Assembly: GCF_007858185.1 (NCBI RefSeq)
Contig: NZ_VFES01000016.1
Location: 1-64,000 of the forward strand
Reading direction: 5' to 3'
Source of the DNA: Pseudomonas grimontii
GTDB taxonomy: Bacteria; Pseudomonadota; Gammaproteobacteria; Pseudomonadales; Pseudomonadaceae
DNA length: 64,000 nucleotides
This document shows, in pieces, positions 6,889 to 15,875 of this stretch (positions are counted from its first letter, which is position 1; every line of letters begins with the position of its first letter). Below the pieces are notes generated by a model that ran no database searches, was not told the origin of the DNA, and saw only the letters and a program-made list of their open reading frames with translations. The position numbers and the translations under genes were made by a program.

Positions 6889-7632
6889 TCAGACGAAGGA
6901 ATCGTCGTCGCCGAAGGAGGAAGAATCGTCGGAATAGTCGCTATCGGCAAAGCTGTCCGAGGCATTGTCGTTGCCCCAGCTGTCATTGCCGGCGAACTTC
7001 TGGTCGTCGTTGCCCCAGTTGCCGTTGTCACTGGCGGGCGCCGGCTCTTCACGGATGATTTCTTCCACGACCTGCGGCTGTTGCGAGTTGTGGTTGAACA
7101 GGCTGCTGATACCTTCGGCCAGCAACACACCGCCGGCCACGCCCGCGGCGGTTTTCATCGCGCCACCGAGGAACCCGCTGCCAATGGGGGCGGCGGCCGG
7201 TTGTTGTGGCTGTTGATAGTTCTGTTGCGGCGCTGGCTGGCCAAAGGACGGCCGCGCCGGTTCACGCCAGCCACCGCCCGACGAGGCCGGAGCACTCTGG
7301 GCCGGTTGCGGGTCACGGGAACCGCCACCAAAGATGCTCGACAGGAAACCACCGCTGCTTGCCGGGGCCGGGGGCGCGGACTTGGCCCGCTGCAACTCAT
7401 CCTGCAATTGCTGGATCTGCTGCGCCTGTTGCTTGTTCTGCGCGTCGAGACTCTTGAGCGCGTGTTCCTGCACCAGGATCGACTGGGTCATGTAGTACCC
7501 GGCGGCCGGTTGGCGAGTCATGTGCTCCTTGATCCGTGCTTCTGCTTGCGCATCGCGCGGGGCTGAGTCCGTTTCGGCTTGCTGCAACCGTGAAAACAGT
7601 CCATCGATCAGGGTTTGCTCTTCGCTGTTCAT
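6889..7632 (-). CDS. DUF2076 domain protein
   Basis: The 247-residue protein has the DUF2076 layout. The N-terminal region begins MNSEEQTLIDGLFSRLQQAE and contains the YYMTQSILVQEHAL block. A Gln-rich coiled coil (about 60-95) follows, then a long low-complexity Ala/Gly/Pro/Gln region, a short Gly/Ala-rich hydrophobic patch (FLGGAMKTAAGVAGGVLLAEG, near 150-170) and an acidic Asp/Ser-rich tail. It is a periplasmic-ligand-type family of unknown function, and no catalytic motif is visible. It appears monocistronic. Confidence 0.85.
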   Translation of the reverse strand: MNSEEQTLIDGLFSRLQQAETDSAPRDAQAEARIKEHMTRQPAAGYYMTQSILVQEHALKSLDAQNKQQAQQIQQLQDELQRAKSAPPAPASSGGFLSSIFGGGSRDPQPAQSAPASSGGGWREPARPSFGQPAPQQNYQQPQQPAAAPIGSGFLGGAMKTAAGVAGGVLLAEGISSLFNHNSQQPQVVEEIIREEPAPASDNGNWGNDDQKFAGNDSWGNDNASDSFADSDYSDDSSSFGDDDSFV

Positions 7633-7803
7633 GGCGACCTCGTTAGATTGCCGGTAGAAATCGTGGTCCTGCCTGTGATCAGGCCAGGTGCGTCCTAGTT
7701 ATGGGGGTGTTACCAGTTGTTTCAATGGTCTTTACTCAAGGTTTACGTTTGCTTACCGCTGGCCATGATCGGTTAAAGTGTTGCCCTTGCTTTTAGGCCT
7801 GCG

Positions 7804-8472
7804 ATGAACCTGATGAATCCGTTAGACGTATTGCGCGACTCCTTCCGTTTTACCCGAGGCAACCTGGGTGCCATCGTCCAGCTGTGCCTGCCGCTGGTGA
7901 TCCTCGAAGCCCTGCTGCAACAGGTGCTCGACCATGTGCTCGGCCCGGATGCCTTCCCCGGCTACAGCGTAGTGGTGGGGTTGCTGGTGTACCCGCTGTA
8001 CACCGGCGCGTTGATCCTGTTCCTTGACGCCCGCACCCGTGGCGAGTCGCCGCGCACCAAGGACATCTGGGCCATGGCCCTGACCCTGTGGCCACGCTTC
8101 GCGCTGCTGACCGCCATGAGCACCCTTCTGATTTTGCTGGGCCTGTCGCTGTATTTTCTGCCGGGCCTGTGGCTGATGGTGGTGTTGGCCTTCGCCGAGT
8201 ACCTGTTGGTGCTGCGCGGCATGCCGGCGCTGGAGGCGATGAAGGAAAGTTTGCGCCTGACCCGTGGGCATTTCTGGCGAATCCTGGTGTGCCTGTTGTG
8301 TGTGATGACGCCCCTGTGGCTGCTCAAAGGCGCCAGTGTGGCGGCATATCCCAATCCCGCGCCGCTGCTGGGGCTGCTGATGGACAGCGCCCACAGCTTC
8401 CTGCAACTGTTCACTAGCGTGGTGCTGTTCCGTTTATTCATGCTGATCGGTGGCGATGCCGACGCACGGTGA
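7804..8472 (+). CDS. YciC-like inner-membrane protein
   Basis: This 222-residue protein has about six transmembrane segments, starting with the family signature MNPLDVLRDSFRFTRGNL and ending in a Phe/Leu-rich segment. It belongs to the YciC (UPF0259) group of integral membrane proteins with no assigned biochemical role. The 171-base gap before it holds the promoter region. The next gene follows after 40 bases on the same strand, so the two may be co-transcribed. Confidence 0.8.
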   Translation: MNLMNPLDVLRDSFRFTRGNLGAIVQLCLPLVILEALLQQVLDHVLGPDAFPGYSVVVGLLVYPLYTGALILFLDARTRGESPRTKDIWAMALTLWPRFALLTAMSTLLILLGLSLYFLPGLWLMVVLAFAEYLLVLRGMPALEAMKESLRLTRGHFWRILVCLLCVMTPLWLLKGASVAAYPNPAPLLGLLMDSAHSFLQLFTSVVLFRLFMLIGGDADAR

Positions 8473-8512
8473 TATGCTCCACGCCACTCCTGAAACGCCA
8501 TAAGCCGAGCCG

Positions 8513-9601
8513 ATGACCCGTTTATTGCGCATCACCCTGCTGGGCCTGCTGATCGTTGCGGGCCTGCTGACGGCCCTGATCTACAGCCTGACCTGGCGCC
8601 CCGCCGCCAAGGAAACCCTGCCCGTCAGCTGCGTCGCGCCCCGTGCGCCGACCCTGTTGCCGGGGCAGGCGCTCAAGGTCATGACCTGGAACGTGCAATA
8701 CCTGGCCGGCAAGAACTACGTGTTCTGGTACGACACCGCCGACGGCAGCGGCCCGGACGAACGCCCCACCGTTGAAGACATGGCCGTCAGCCTCGACGAA
8801 GTGGCGCGGGTGATTCGTGACGAACAACCCGACATCCTGCTCTTGCAGGAACTCGACGAAAACGCCAAGCCTTCCCACTATCAGGACCAGCTAGCGCTTT
8901 TGCAGGAACGCCTGGTCGACCTCTACCCATGCAGCGCCCAAGCCTTCGACTGGAAAGCCGACTTCGTGCCCGACCGGCATATCTTCGGCAGCGTCGGCCG
9001 CAAGCTGGCGACCCTGAGCCGCTACCAGATCGAACACGCCGAACGCCTGCAATTGCCGGCACCCGAGGCCAATATCATCAGCCGCCAGTTCCAACCCAAA
9101 CCGGCCATGCTGTTGACCTACCTGCCGCTGAGCGACGGCGGCCAACTGGCGGTGCTCAATACCCGCCTGGACGGTGACGCGCCTGGGCGCAGCGCGGTGC
9201 AGGAACAGGTACAAACCACGGTGAAGTTGCTGGACAAGTTCGAAGGCCGTGGCACGCCCTGGCTGATCGGCGGCGATTTCAACCTGCTGCCCCTGGGGCA
9301 ATTCCTGCGTTTGGATGCGGGTAAGCGCGGGCAGTATTCGCCGGACAGTGAGCTGCATTTATTGTGGGACAAGTACCCGATGATCCCGAGCAACAGCCAA
9401 TCCAGCGGGATTGATCGTGAGAAATGGCTGACGCATTTTCCCAATGACCCGAGCATCGATGGCCCGGATCGTACGCTGGATTACCTGTTCTACAGCCCGC
9501 GAATCAAGCGAGTGGAGGCCAAGGTGAGGCAGGAGGATACGTTGCGTATTTCCAACCATATGCCGGTGATCGCCCGGTTCCTGCTGCCTGCCGCGCAATA
9601 A
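8513..9601 (+). CDS. Endonuclease/exonuclease/phosphatase family protein
   Basis: The 362-residue protein starts with a signal-anchor segment (about 5-27), so the catalytic part is probably periplasmic. The metal-dependent EEP fold follows: MTWNVQYL (about 59-66, metal Asn), LLQELDEN (metal Glu), a GGDFN block (catalytic Asp and Asn) and a terminal SNHMPV with the catalytic His. Members cut DNA, phosphoinositides or sphingomyelin. The substrate of this one is not clear. A half REP copy lies ten bases after its stop. Confidence 0.87.
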   Translation: MTRLLRITLLGLLIVAGLLTALIYSLTWRPAAKETLPVSCVAPRAPTLLPGQALKVMTWNVQYLAGKNYVFWYDTADGSGPDERPTVEDMAVSLDEVARVIRDEQPDILLLQELDENAKPSHYQDQLALLQERLVDLYPCSAQAFDWKADFVPDRHIFGSVGRKLATLSRYQIEHAERLQLPAPEANIISRQFQPKPAMLLTYLPLSDGGQLAVLNTRLDGDAPGRSAVQEQVQTTVKLLDKFEGRGTPWLIGGDFNLLPLGQFLRLDAGKRGQYSPDSELHLLWDKYPMIPSNSQSSGIDREKWLTHFPNDPSIDGPDRTLDYLFYSPRIKRVEAKVRQEDTLRISNHMPVIARFLLPAAQ

Positions 9602-9610
9602 CCCACACAA

Positions 9611-9628
9611 CAAGCCCCCTCCCACATT
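9611..9628. repeat. Solitary half REP
   Basis: A single copy of the right half of the REP sequence (CAAGCCCCCTCCCACATT) sits between the convergent phosphatase and hrpB genes. No inverted partner lies within 100 bases. It looks like a decayed REPIN. Confidence 0.75.
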
Positions 9629-9641
9629 GGGATCCTTAGCG

Positions 9642-12152
9642 TTACGACTTTCGGGGTTTGATCCGCGCGGTAGGCTCGGCTATCAGCGGATCATCCGGCC
9701 AGTAATGCTTGGGATACCTGCCCTTCAGATCCTTCTTCACCTCGGCATAGGTACTGCGCCAGAAGTTCGCCAGGTCCTGCGTCACCTGCACCGGCCGTCG
9801 CGCTGGCGACAGCAGGTGCAACTTCACCACCTGGCGCCCGCCGGCAATGCGCGGGGTGTCGGCCAGGCCGAACAGTTCCTGCAAACGCACCGCCAGGATC
9901 GGCGGTTGTTCGCTGTAGTCCAAACGCACCGATGAACCAGATGGCACTTTCACATGCTGTGGCGCCAGCTCGTCCAGGCGCTGGGGCAGCGGCCAGGGCA
10001 ACAGGTTGTGCAGGTAGCTGGAAATATCCAGGTTGGCGAAATGACTCAGGCGCGAGACGTTGCCCAGGTAGGGCATCAGCCAATGCTCCAGGCCGGCGAG
10101 CAAGGCGCTGTCGCTGACGTCAGGCCATTCGTTGGTTTTGCCGGCGTCCAACTGGCGCAGCAGCAGGACGCGGGATTGCCATTGGCGCAGTTCCGGGGTC
10201 CAGGGTAATAGCTCCAGGCCTTTGCGCCGCACCAGGTTGACCAGCGCCTGGCTGCGCGCGGATTCGTCGAGACCGGAGAGCGGTTCGCGGCTGAGCACCA
10301 GCTCACCGACTTTGCGCTGGCGTTCGGCACGCAGCACGCCTTCGCGCTCGTCCCAGTCCAGTTGATCGACGTTGCGCACTTGTTCGGCGAGGACCGTGTC
10401 GAACAGCGTCGGGTCAAAATCTGCCGCGAGGTAGATGCGTTCTTCGCGCTGGCCCTGGCGACTGCCGAGGTCGGCGATCACCAACCAAGGCTGCTTCATC
10501 AAACTGTCGGCCTCGGCGAACAGCGCGGCGCGGCCGTTGGCCAAGCGGTATTCGGCACCACCGGGGCGACGTTGCTGGGCGACACGGTCCGGGTAGGCCA
10601 GCGCCAGCAAGGCACCGAGCCAGCGCGGGTGGTCGGGGTCGGCCACCGGCTGAGTCGCCTTGCCCCTTAAATAGCCACGGTATTGCCGTGCCAGTTGCTT
10701 GGCGCGCTGCACGCCACCTTGAGTACCGCGCGCGCGCTCTTCGCCGGACATCAGCGCCAGGCGGCTGTGCAAATCGGCGCCGCCGCCGCGCAAAATATCG
10801 CGCTCGCCCAACAGTGCCGCGACATCACAGGCCGTGGCCGCCAGCCCCAGGTCCTGCCCGCGCAGCAGCAAATGGGCGATGCGTGGATGGGCCGGCAACT
10901 CGGCCATCTTCTGGCCATGAGCGGTGAGCTTTTCTTCATTCAGAGCCCCGAGGCGCACCAGCAAATCCTGGGCCTGGGCATACGCGGCGGTCGGTGGCAC
11001 GTCGAGCCAAACCAGCTGCGTGGGCGTGACGCCCCATCGCGCCAGCTGCAGGGCCAAACCTGCAAGATCAGCCGCAAGGATTTCAGCACTGCCATACGCG
11101 GCCAGGCCTTCATGCTGGTCTTCGGACCACAACCGATAACACACCCCCGGTTCCAATCGCCCGGCCCGGCCCGCGCGCTGGGTGGCGCTGGCGCGGGAGA
11201 TGCGCTGGGTGTCGAGACGGGTCATGCCGCTGCCGGGGTCGAAGCGCGGCACGCGCGCCAACCCGGCATCGATCACCACGCGTACGCCGTTGATGGTCAG
11301 GCTGGTCTCGGCAATGTTGGTGGCGAGTACCACTTTGCGTTTACCGGCAGGGGCAGGATCGATGGCCGCGCGCTGGGCGTTGAGGTCCAGTTCGCCATGC
11401 AGCGGGCACAGCAACACATCGCTGCGATCGCCCAGGGCGTCGGCCAGTTGCTGGTTGACCCGGCGAATTTCCGCCTGGCCCGGTAGGAACACCAGCACGC
11501 TGCCGGTTTCATCGTGCAGGGCTTCGAGGATGGTGTGCACCACGCGCGGCTCGATGAATTCACCGGGCTGGTACGGTCGGCCCCAGCGCATCTGCACCGG
11601 GAACATGCGCCCCTGGCTGCGCAGGATCGGCGCGTCGTCCAGCAGGCTGGCCAGGCGCTCGCCTTCGAGGGTAGCGGACATCAGCAGGATTTTCAGCGGT
11701 TGCTCGTCGCGAAACACATCGCGGCCGTTCAGGCTCAGGGCCAGCGCCAGGTCGGCGTCGAGGCTGCGCTCGTGGAATTCGTCGAAGATCAGCAAGCCCA
11801 CACCGTCCAGTGCCGGGTCGTCCTGCAGACGGCGGGTGAGGATGCCTTCGGTGACCACTTCGATACGCGTAGTGGGCCCGACCTTGCTGTCGAGGCGGAT
11901 GCGATAGCCGACGGTTTCACCGACCTTTTCGCCCAGTTCGCTGGCCAACCGTTCCGCGGCGGCGCGAGCGGCCAAACGCCGGGGTTCGAGCATCAGGATG
12001 GTCTGCCCGGCCAGCCAAGGCTCATTCAACAAGGCCAAGGGTACGCGGGTGGTTTTACCGGCGCCGGGCGGCGCTTCCAGCACGGCTTCATGGCGATTCG
12101 CCAAGGCGTCACGCAGGGCGGGTAAAACATCATCGATTGGCAACGAATTCAT
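9642..12152 (-). CDS. hrpB: ATP-dependent helicase HrpB
   Basis: The protein is an 836-residue DEAH-type RNA helicase. It has Walker A GAGKTTR (about residues 28-34), the DEFH box in LIFDEFHERSLD, SATLEGERL, and QRAGRAGR (motif VI), followed by the long HrpB-specific C-terminal domain. Its cellular role in bacteria is poorly defined; some homologues process mRNA. I chose the ATG at 12150-12152 because GGAG lies just before it and because MNSLPIDDVLPALR is the family start. The frame continues 30 codons upstream into the spacer. A lipoprotein gene diverges from it. Confidence 0.92.
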   Translation of the reverse strand: MNSLPIDDVLPALRDALANRHEAVLEAPPGAGKTTRVPLALLNEPWLAGQTILMLEPRRLAARAAAERLASELGEKVGETVGYRIRLDSKVGPTTRIEVVTEGILTRRLQDDPALDGVGLLIFDEFHERSLDADLALALSLNGRDVFRDEQPLKILLMSATLEGERLASLLDDAPILRSQGRMFPVQMRWGRPYQPGEFIEPRVVHTILEALHDETGSVLVFLPGQAEIRRVNQQLADALGDRSDVLLCPLHGELDLNAQRAAIDPAPAGKRKVVLATNIAETSLTINGVRVVIDAGLARVPRFDPGSGMTRLDTQRISRASATQRAGRAGRLEPGVCYRLWSEDQHEGLAAYGSAEILAADLAGLALQLARWGVTPTQLVWLDVPPTAAYAQAQDLLVRLGALNEEKLTAHGQKMAELPAHPRIAHLLLRGQDLGLAATACDVAALLGERDILRGGGADLHSRLALMSGEERARGTQGGVQRAKQLARQYRGYLRGKATQPVADPDHPRWLGALLALAYPDRVAQQRRPGGAEYRLANGRAALFAEADSLMKQPWLVIADLGSRQGQREERIYLAADFDPTLFDTVLAEQVRNVDQLDWDEREGVLRAERQRKVGELVLSREPLSGLDESARSQALVNLVRRKGLELLPWTPELRQWQSRVLLLRQLDAGKTNEWPDVSDSALLAGLEHWLMPYLGNVSRLSHFANLDISSYLHNLLPWPLPQRLDELAPQHVKVPSGSSVRLDYSEQPPILAVRLQELFGLADTPRIAGGRQVVKLHLLSPARRPVQVTQDLANFWRSTYAEVKKDLKGRYPKHYWPDDPLIAEPTARIKPRKS

Positions 12153-12262
12153 ACTGGCTCCAAAGCAGAGCGGCGAGTATAACGGCGAACTGCCGGATGC
12201 CGATGATGGTCTCAATGGCAGTGCTATATAGTCCCCTCTCAACCGTGTTCAGGAGAGTCTCC

Positions 12263-12682
12263 ATGCGTATCGCTTCCCGTGTCATCGGCGGTGTCCTCGC
12301 CGTCACCCTGCTGAGCCAACTGACGGCCTGCGGTTCGATTTTCTACCCGGACCGCCGTGGCCAGATCGACGGCAAGATCGACCCGACCATTGCCGTGCTC
12401 GATGCCGTGGGCCTGTTGTTCTACGTGATCCCTGGCTTGATCGCATTCGGCGTCGACTTCGCCACGGGCGCGATCTACTTCGAACCCGGCAAGACCGCCC
12501 AGGTCGACCCGGAAAAACTCCACGAAGCCATCGGCGCCGACGGTAAGGTCGACAACGCCAAGCTGCAAAGCATCATCCAGAAGGAAACCGGCCGCACCCT
12601 GCCGCTGGACGACCCGCGCATGATCCAGTTTAAGGGCAGCGTGCAACAACTTGCGTCCCTGGGCCTGCAACCCGCCGCCTAA
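12263..12682 (+). CDS. Small outer- or inner-membrane lipoprotein
   Basis: The 139-residue protein begins with a lipoprotein signal and lipobox (LTAC, Cys 23). It then has one hydrophobic stretch (AVGLLFYVIPGLIAFGVDF, about 57-75) and a C-terminal part of mixed helices. An AGGAGA ribosome site lies ten bases before the ATG at 12263. A TATATAG at 12225-12231 could be the -10 element. It lies ten bases before fieF and is probably co-transcribed with it. I know it only as a conserved Pseudomonas lipoprotein without known function. Confidence 0.8.
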   Translation: MRIASRVIGGVLAVTLLSQLTACGSIFYPDRRGQIDGKIDPTIAVLDAVGLLFYVIPGLIAFGVDFATGAIYFEPGKTAQVDPEKLHEAIGADGKVDNAKLQSIIQKETGRTLPLDDPRMIQFKGSVQQLASLGLQPAA

Positions 12683-12691
12683 GGAACGTTT

Positions 12692-13597
12692 ATGACCAGC
12701 AGTCCCGAACACGCCCGGCTGTTACGCCTGGCCACCCGCGCCTCGGTGGGTGTGGCCTGTGCGCTGATCGTTACAAAGGCCATCGCCTGGTGGCTCAGCG
12801 GCTCGGTGAGCATGCTCGCCGGACTGACCGACTCCCTGCTCGATGGCGTGACCTCGCTGCTGAACCTGCTGGCGGTGCATTACGCCCTGCGCCCGGCCGA
12901 TGACGATCATCGTTATGGTCACGGCAAGGCAGAGTCGCTGGCGGGCATGGCCCAGGCGTTGTTTATTGGCGGCAGTGCGGTATTGATCGCCTTGCAGGCC
13001 TACGAGCGTTTGCAGCATCCGGAACCGGTCGGCGCGCCATGGCTGAGCATTGGGGTGATCGTGTTTTCCCTGGTGCTGACCGTGGCACTGCTGATGCTGC
13101 AACACCGGGTTGTGCGCGAAACCGGCTCCAGCGCCGTGCGGGCGGATTCGCTGCACTATCGCTCTGACCTGCTGCTCAACGGCAGCATCCTGGTGGCGTT
13201 GGTGCTGGCGGGCATGGGCTTTCATCAGGTCGACGCCTGGTTCGGCCTGGGCATCGCCGCCTACATTTTGTGGAGCGCGATCCAGATCGCCAAGGAAAGC
13301 TTTGCGGTGTTGATGGACGAGGAACTGCCGCCGGACGTCAGCCAGCACATGCTGGAACTGGCCCGAGGCGTACCGGGGGTGCTGGGAGCCCATGACTTGC
13401 GCACGCGCATCTCCGGCAACCATTGGTTTGTGCAGTTGCACCTGGAGTTGCCGGGGGAGTTGACGCTGTCAGTGGCCCACGGCATCAGCGACCAGGCCGC
13501 CGATGCCATTCACGCAGCCTACCCGCGCGCCGAAGTGCTGGTGCATGCGGATCCTGCGGATCAGGTACACGCTGCAAGCTATAAGCCGCAAGCCTGA
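12692..13597 (+). CDS. fieF: Cation diffusion facilitator, FieF/CzcD type
   Basis: The 301-residue CDF transporter exports divalent metals (Fe, Zn) in exchange for protons. Six transmembrane helices are visible. The TM2 metal-site pair is TDSLLDG (Asp 47 and Asp 51). The loop HRYGHGKAES follows, and the TM5 pair sits in SLHYRSDLL (His and Asp). The cytosolic C-terminal domain (about 210-295) includes GAHDLRTR and HLELPG, as in FieF. The second gene of a probable two-gene unit with the lipoprotein. A run of TTGAAGC repeats follows its stop. Confidence 0.88.
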   Translation: MTSSPEHARLLRLATRASVGVACALIVTKAIAWWLSGSVSMLAGLTDSLLDGVTSLLNLLAVHYALRPADDDHRYGHGKAESLAGMAQALFIGGSAVLIALQAYERLQHPEPVGAPWLSIGVIVFSLVLTVALLMLQHRVVRETGSSAVRADSLHYRSDLLLNGSILVALVLAGMGFHQVDAWFGLGIAAYILWSAIQIAKESFAVLMDEELPPDVSQHMLELARGVPGVLGAHDLRTRISGNHWFVQLHLELPGELTLSVAHGISDQAADAIHAAYPRAEVLVHADPADQVHAASYKPQA

Positions 13598-13605
13598 AGC
13601 TAAAA

Positions 13606-13634
13606 ACTTGAAGCTTGAAGCTTGAAGCTTGCAG
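13606..13634. repeat. Tandem TTGAAGC repeats
   Basis: Three to four tandem units of TTGAAGC ending in TTGCAGCT lie between the fieF stop and the convergent DUF6515 gene. With the upstream GCTGCAAGC (13571-13579) they can form a stem. Similar AAGCTTGAAGCTT tracts are common at gene ends in this genus and may act as a bidirectional transcription end. Confidence 0.6.
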
Positions 13635-13640
13635 CTGCCT

Positions 13641-14558
13641 CTATTGCACCTGATACCCGCGACTGCTCAGGCAGTTGCCCTGGGCCTGGCGGTAGGTTTG
13701 CACCACCGCCGGGTCAGGGGCGTAGGTGACCGCCTGCGGGTCGAAGCCGCTTTGTTGCACCGCCCAGCGATAACAGTCGTAACCATCCTGCTGGACTTGC
13801 GCCGGTGACTGCCCGTTGGTGGGATAGGCCACCACGTCATAACCATTGCCTTGCGGTGCTGGCTGCGGCGCTGGCACTTGCGTCGGCGGTTGCACCACCA
13901 CGTATTGCTGGGTGCTTTGTTCGTAGGCGTAGTAGGCGCCGGCGGCCAGGAACAACAGCGAGCCACCGACCCACACTTCGCGCGCGTAGTCCGGCAAGTA
14001 ATGCACACGGATGCCATACGGCGGCGCCACGACCACATAGCGCGGGCCTTGAGGGCGGTACCAGTAGCCGCCGGAGAAGAAGTAATCCTGGCCACGGTAC
14101 GGCACGCGGTAATTGCGGTCGGGGAAGCGGTCGACGGTATAACCGGGACGATATTGCGGGCCGGGGCCCCAGCCATTGCCATGCCCATCGGGGCGGCCAG
14201 GCCAGCGGTTATCGCCGGGATGGCCGTTGTTATAGCCGCCGCCGTTGTTGCCCGGACGCGAGCCGGGGCCGCCGGCCTCCCAATTCCGGTTGTCGTCGTT
14301 GCGTCGAGGAATGTCACGGTAGTAACCCTGACGCGGCTCCTGGGTCTGGCGCACGGTATCGGGGCGACCCTGGATCGGCAGGTTATTCGCAGGCTGCGGT
14401 GCTGGGCGCGGCTGTTCGTTACCTTGACCTTGCCGACCGCCCTCCGGCCCTCTTTCATGCTGGCCGCCCCCTTCAGGGCGCGGGTCTTCGGCCATCACTT
14501 GCGTGCCGACGGTGACCATCAGCAAACCTACACCTGCCATACGCCAGATGCGCTTCAT
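13641..14558 (-). CDS. DUF6515 family secreted protein
   Basis: The 305-residue protein has a signal peptide (about 1-23, ending in TQVMA). A long Gly/Pro/Asn/Arg-rich linker follows, then the DUF6515 core (FSGGYWYRPQGPRYVVVAPPYGI, in the middle), a transmembrane-like VGGSLLFLAAGAYYAY segment, and a C-terminal domain with two Cys (YDCYRWAVQQSGFDP). The function is unknown. The ATG at 14556-14558 is preferred over that at 14568-14570 because an AGGAA precedes it at the right distance. Confidence 0.8.
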   Translation of the reverse strand: MKRIWRMAGVGLLMVTVGTQVMAEDPRPEGGGQHERGPEGGRQGQGNEQPRPAPQPANNLPIQGRPDTVRQTQEPRQGYYRDIPRRNDDNRNWEAGGPGSRPGNNGGGYNNGHPGDNRWPGRPDGHGNGWGPGPQYRPGYTVDRFPDRNYRVPYRGQDYFFSGGYWYRPQGPRYVVVAPPYGIRVHYLPDYAREVWVGGSLLFLAAGAYYAYEQSTQQYVVVQPPTQVPAPQPAPQGNGYDVVAYPTNGQSPAQVQQDGYDCYRWAVQQSGFDPQAVTYAPDPAVVQTYRQAQGNCLSSRGYQVQ

Positions 14559-14570
14559 GCTATTCCTCAC

Positions 14571-14989
14571 TGCGGATAAGGGCCTAGAACGTCCAGCCTC
14601 ATAGATGAGACTGGAAAAGCCTCGCCCGGTTCTGAGACAGGTTATCAGTCACGAGAACAATTTTCTTAAGGCAAAAGAAAAGGGGTGACCCGTCGGCCAC
14701 CCCTTGAGAACTTCGTCCGTGCTCAACGCTTTTGACGTTGGCTCACCTCACGCCGTCTTGTGGACAGTGTGCAGCCTGGAGGCCGGCTCAACCCTGCTGG
14801 GGTGGCGGCCGCAGCAAGCCTGATTGGGCGAGCTGCTGTGGACTGTTGTCCAGGCGGTGATTCTGTTGATAAAGATACAGGCCCGCGCCCGACAGATGAT
14901 TGCGAAGATTGCGTCAATAAACAGTGCTTGCGCAATTTTTAACCCTTCATGGATAATTCACCGCAATAGTTACGACAAAGGCCAACCCG
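14571..14989. other. 419-base spacer with an orphan minus-strand terminator
   Basis: No recognisable gene lies here. A strong intrinsic terminator for the minus strand is at 14680-14705, yet nothing annotated on that strand ends before it. Upstream of the terminator on the minus strand a 70-codon frame (14723-14935, starting at a TTG) is open but has an odd Ser/Pro/Arg/Gln composition and no ribosome site. The palindrome TTGCGCAA at 14929-14936 and the AT-rich tract next to it probably belong to the promoter of the Lrp gene at 14990. A small RNA or short gene on the minus strand is the simplest explanation of the terminator. Confidence 0.45.
14670..14705 (-). terminator. Intrinsic terminator on the minus strand
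   Basis: AAGGGGTG at 14680-14687 pairs with CACCCCTT at 14698-14705. On the minus strand the stem is followed by TTTTCTTTTGC, a good U-tract. It would end a transcript coming from the 14.7-14.95 kb spacer, just upstream of the DUF6515 gene. Confidence 0.75.
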
Positions 14990-15469
14990 ATGAGCAAGCT
15001 TGACCGATACGACTTGAGTATTTTGGCGGAATTGCAGCGCGACGCGAGGATCTCCAACCAGGAGTTGGCCGAGCGTATCGGCCTGTCGCCTTCGCCCTGC
15101 TCACGCCGGGTCAAGCAGCTGGAAGACGACGGCTACATCGCGCGCCAAGTCGCCCTGCTCGACCGCAAGATGCTCGGCCTGAGCCTCACGGCCTATGTGC
15201 TGATCGGCATGGACCGCCACACTCCCGAGCGCTTCGAGAACTTCGAAGCGGCCATCCGCACCCTGCCCCAGGTACTGGAGTGCAGTTTGGTGACGGGGAT
15301 GGATGCGGACTATCAGTTGAAAGTGGTGGTGCCGGACATGGACCACTATCAAAAACTGCTGCTGGGCCACCTCACTCGCATTGAAGGCGTGACCAGCGTG
15401 CGGTCGAGCTTTGTGCTGAACCAGGTGCTCAACAGCACCGAATTGCCGCTGACCCACCTGCGTACTTAA
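14990..15469 (+). CDS. Lrp/AsnC family transcriptional regulator
   Basis: This is a 159-residue Lrp-family protein. The N-terminal helix-turn-helix is about residues 1-60 (ISNQELAERIGLSPSPCSRRVKQLE). The RAM ligand domain follows (about 65-150, with VTGMDADYQLKVVV as the effector region). It differs clearly from the Lrp protein at 4618. No enzyme or transporter gene lies beside it, so its target cannot be inferred from context. The upstream palindrome TTGCGCAA at 14929-14936 is a candidate for autoregulation. Confidence 0.9.
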   Translation: MSKLDRYDLSILAELQRDARISNQELAERIGLSPSPCSRRVKQLEDDGYIARQVALLDRKMLGLSLTAYVLIGMDRHTPERFENFEAAIRTLPQVLECSLVTGMDADYQLKVVVPDMDHYQKLLLGHLTRIEGVTSVRSSFVLNQVLNSTELPLTHLRT

Positions 15470-15485
15470 GATCGGTGAAGGTCAA

Positions 15486-15576
15486 CTGTGGGAGGGGGCT
15501 TGCTCCCGATGACGGTGCGTCAGCCACAGATTAGCTGACTGACACACCGCCATCGGGAGCAAGCCCCCTCCCACAA
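15486..15576. repeat. REPIN, class B
   Basis: The left arm starts TGTGGGAGGGGGCTTGC at about 15487 and the inverted right arm ends near 15575. The inner part has the GTCAGCCA/TGACTGACAC symmetry seen in the other class B copies. It follows the Lrp gene and precedes the DUF2788 promoter region. Confidence 0.9.
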
Positions 15577-15656
15577 TTGGAACGCACTTCGATCCAGGTC
15601 AATGTTGCGCCTGTGGCACTGCCGTATACTTGCCGCCTGCCCCGTTGGAAGAGCCC

Positions 15657-15875
15657 ATGAACAACATCGACCCCGCCCTGTTCGAAGAATGGATGATGAC
15701 CGGCCTGGTCACTATCCTGATCATTTTCATGGGCTTTATCGTCTGGGACCTGGCGAAGAAATCCAAGGCCGGGCGCTTTGGCTCGTTCATCCTGTTTTTC
15801 GTGCTGGGCCTGGGCGTGGCCGCGTTCATCATCAAGAGCGTGGTGATCGGCCTGATCGAGTCCGGCGCCTTATAA
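15657..15875 (+). CDS. DUF2788 small membrane protein
   Basis: The 72-residue protein has two hydrophobic helices (about 15-33 and 44-66) around a basic loop (AKKSKAGRFG), the DUF2788 pattern. The function is unknown. The ATG at 15657 is chosen because GGAAGAG precedes it by three bases. An in-frame TTG-type start 27 bases earlier would lack one. Its stop overlaps the convergent rluE stop by six bases. Confidence 0.85.
   Translation: MNNIDPALFEEWMMTGLVTILIIFMGFIVWDLAKKSKAGRFGSFILFFVLGLGVAAFIIKSVVIGLIESGAL

Noticed and set aside
12137..12262. Longer start for the lipoprotein gene at 12263
   Set aside because: The extra residues have no signal peptide and overlap the hrpB start. The ATG at 12263 has an AGGAGA site and gives a proper lipobox.
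14723..14935. 70-codon minus-strand frame in the orphan-terminator spacer as a protein gene
   Set aside because: It starts at a TTG without ribosome site and has an unlikely Ser/Pro/Arg composition. I kept only the terminator and the idea of an unassigned transcript.
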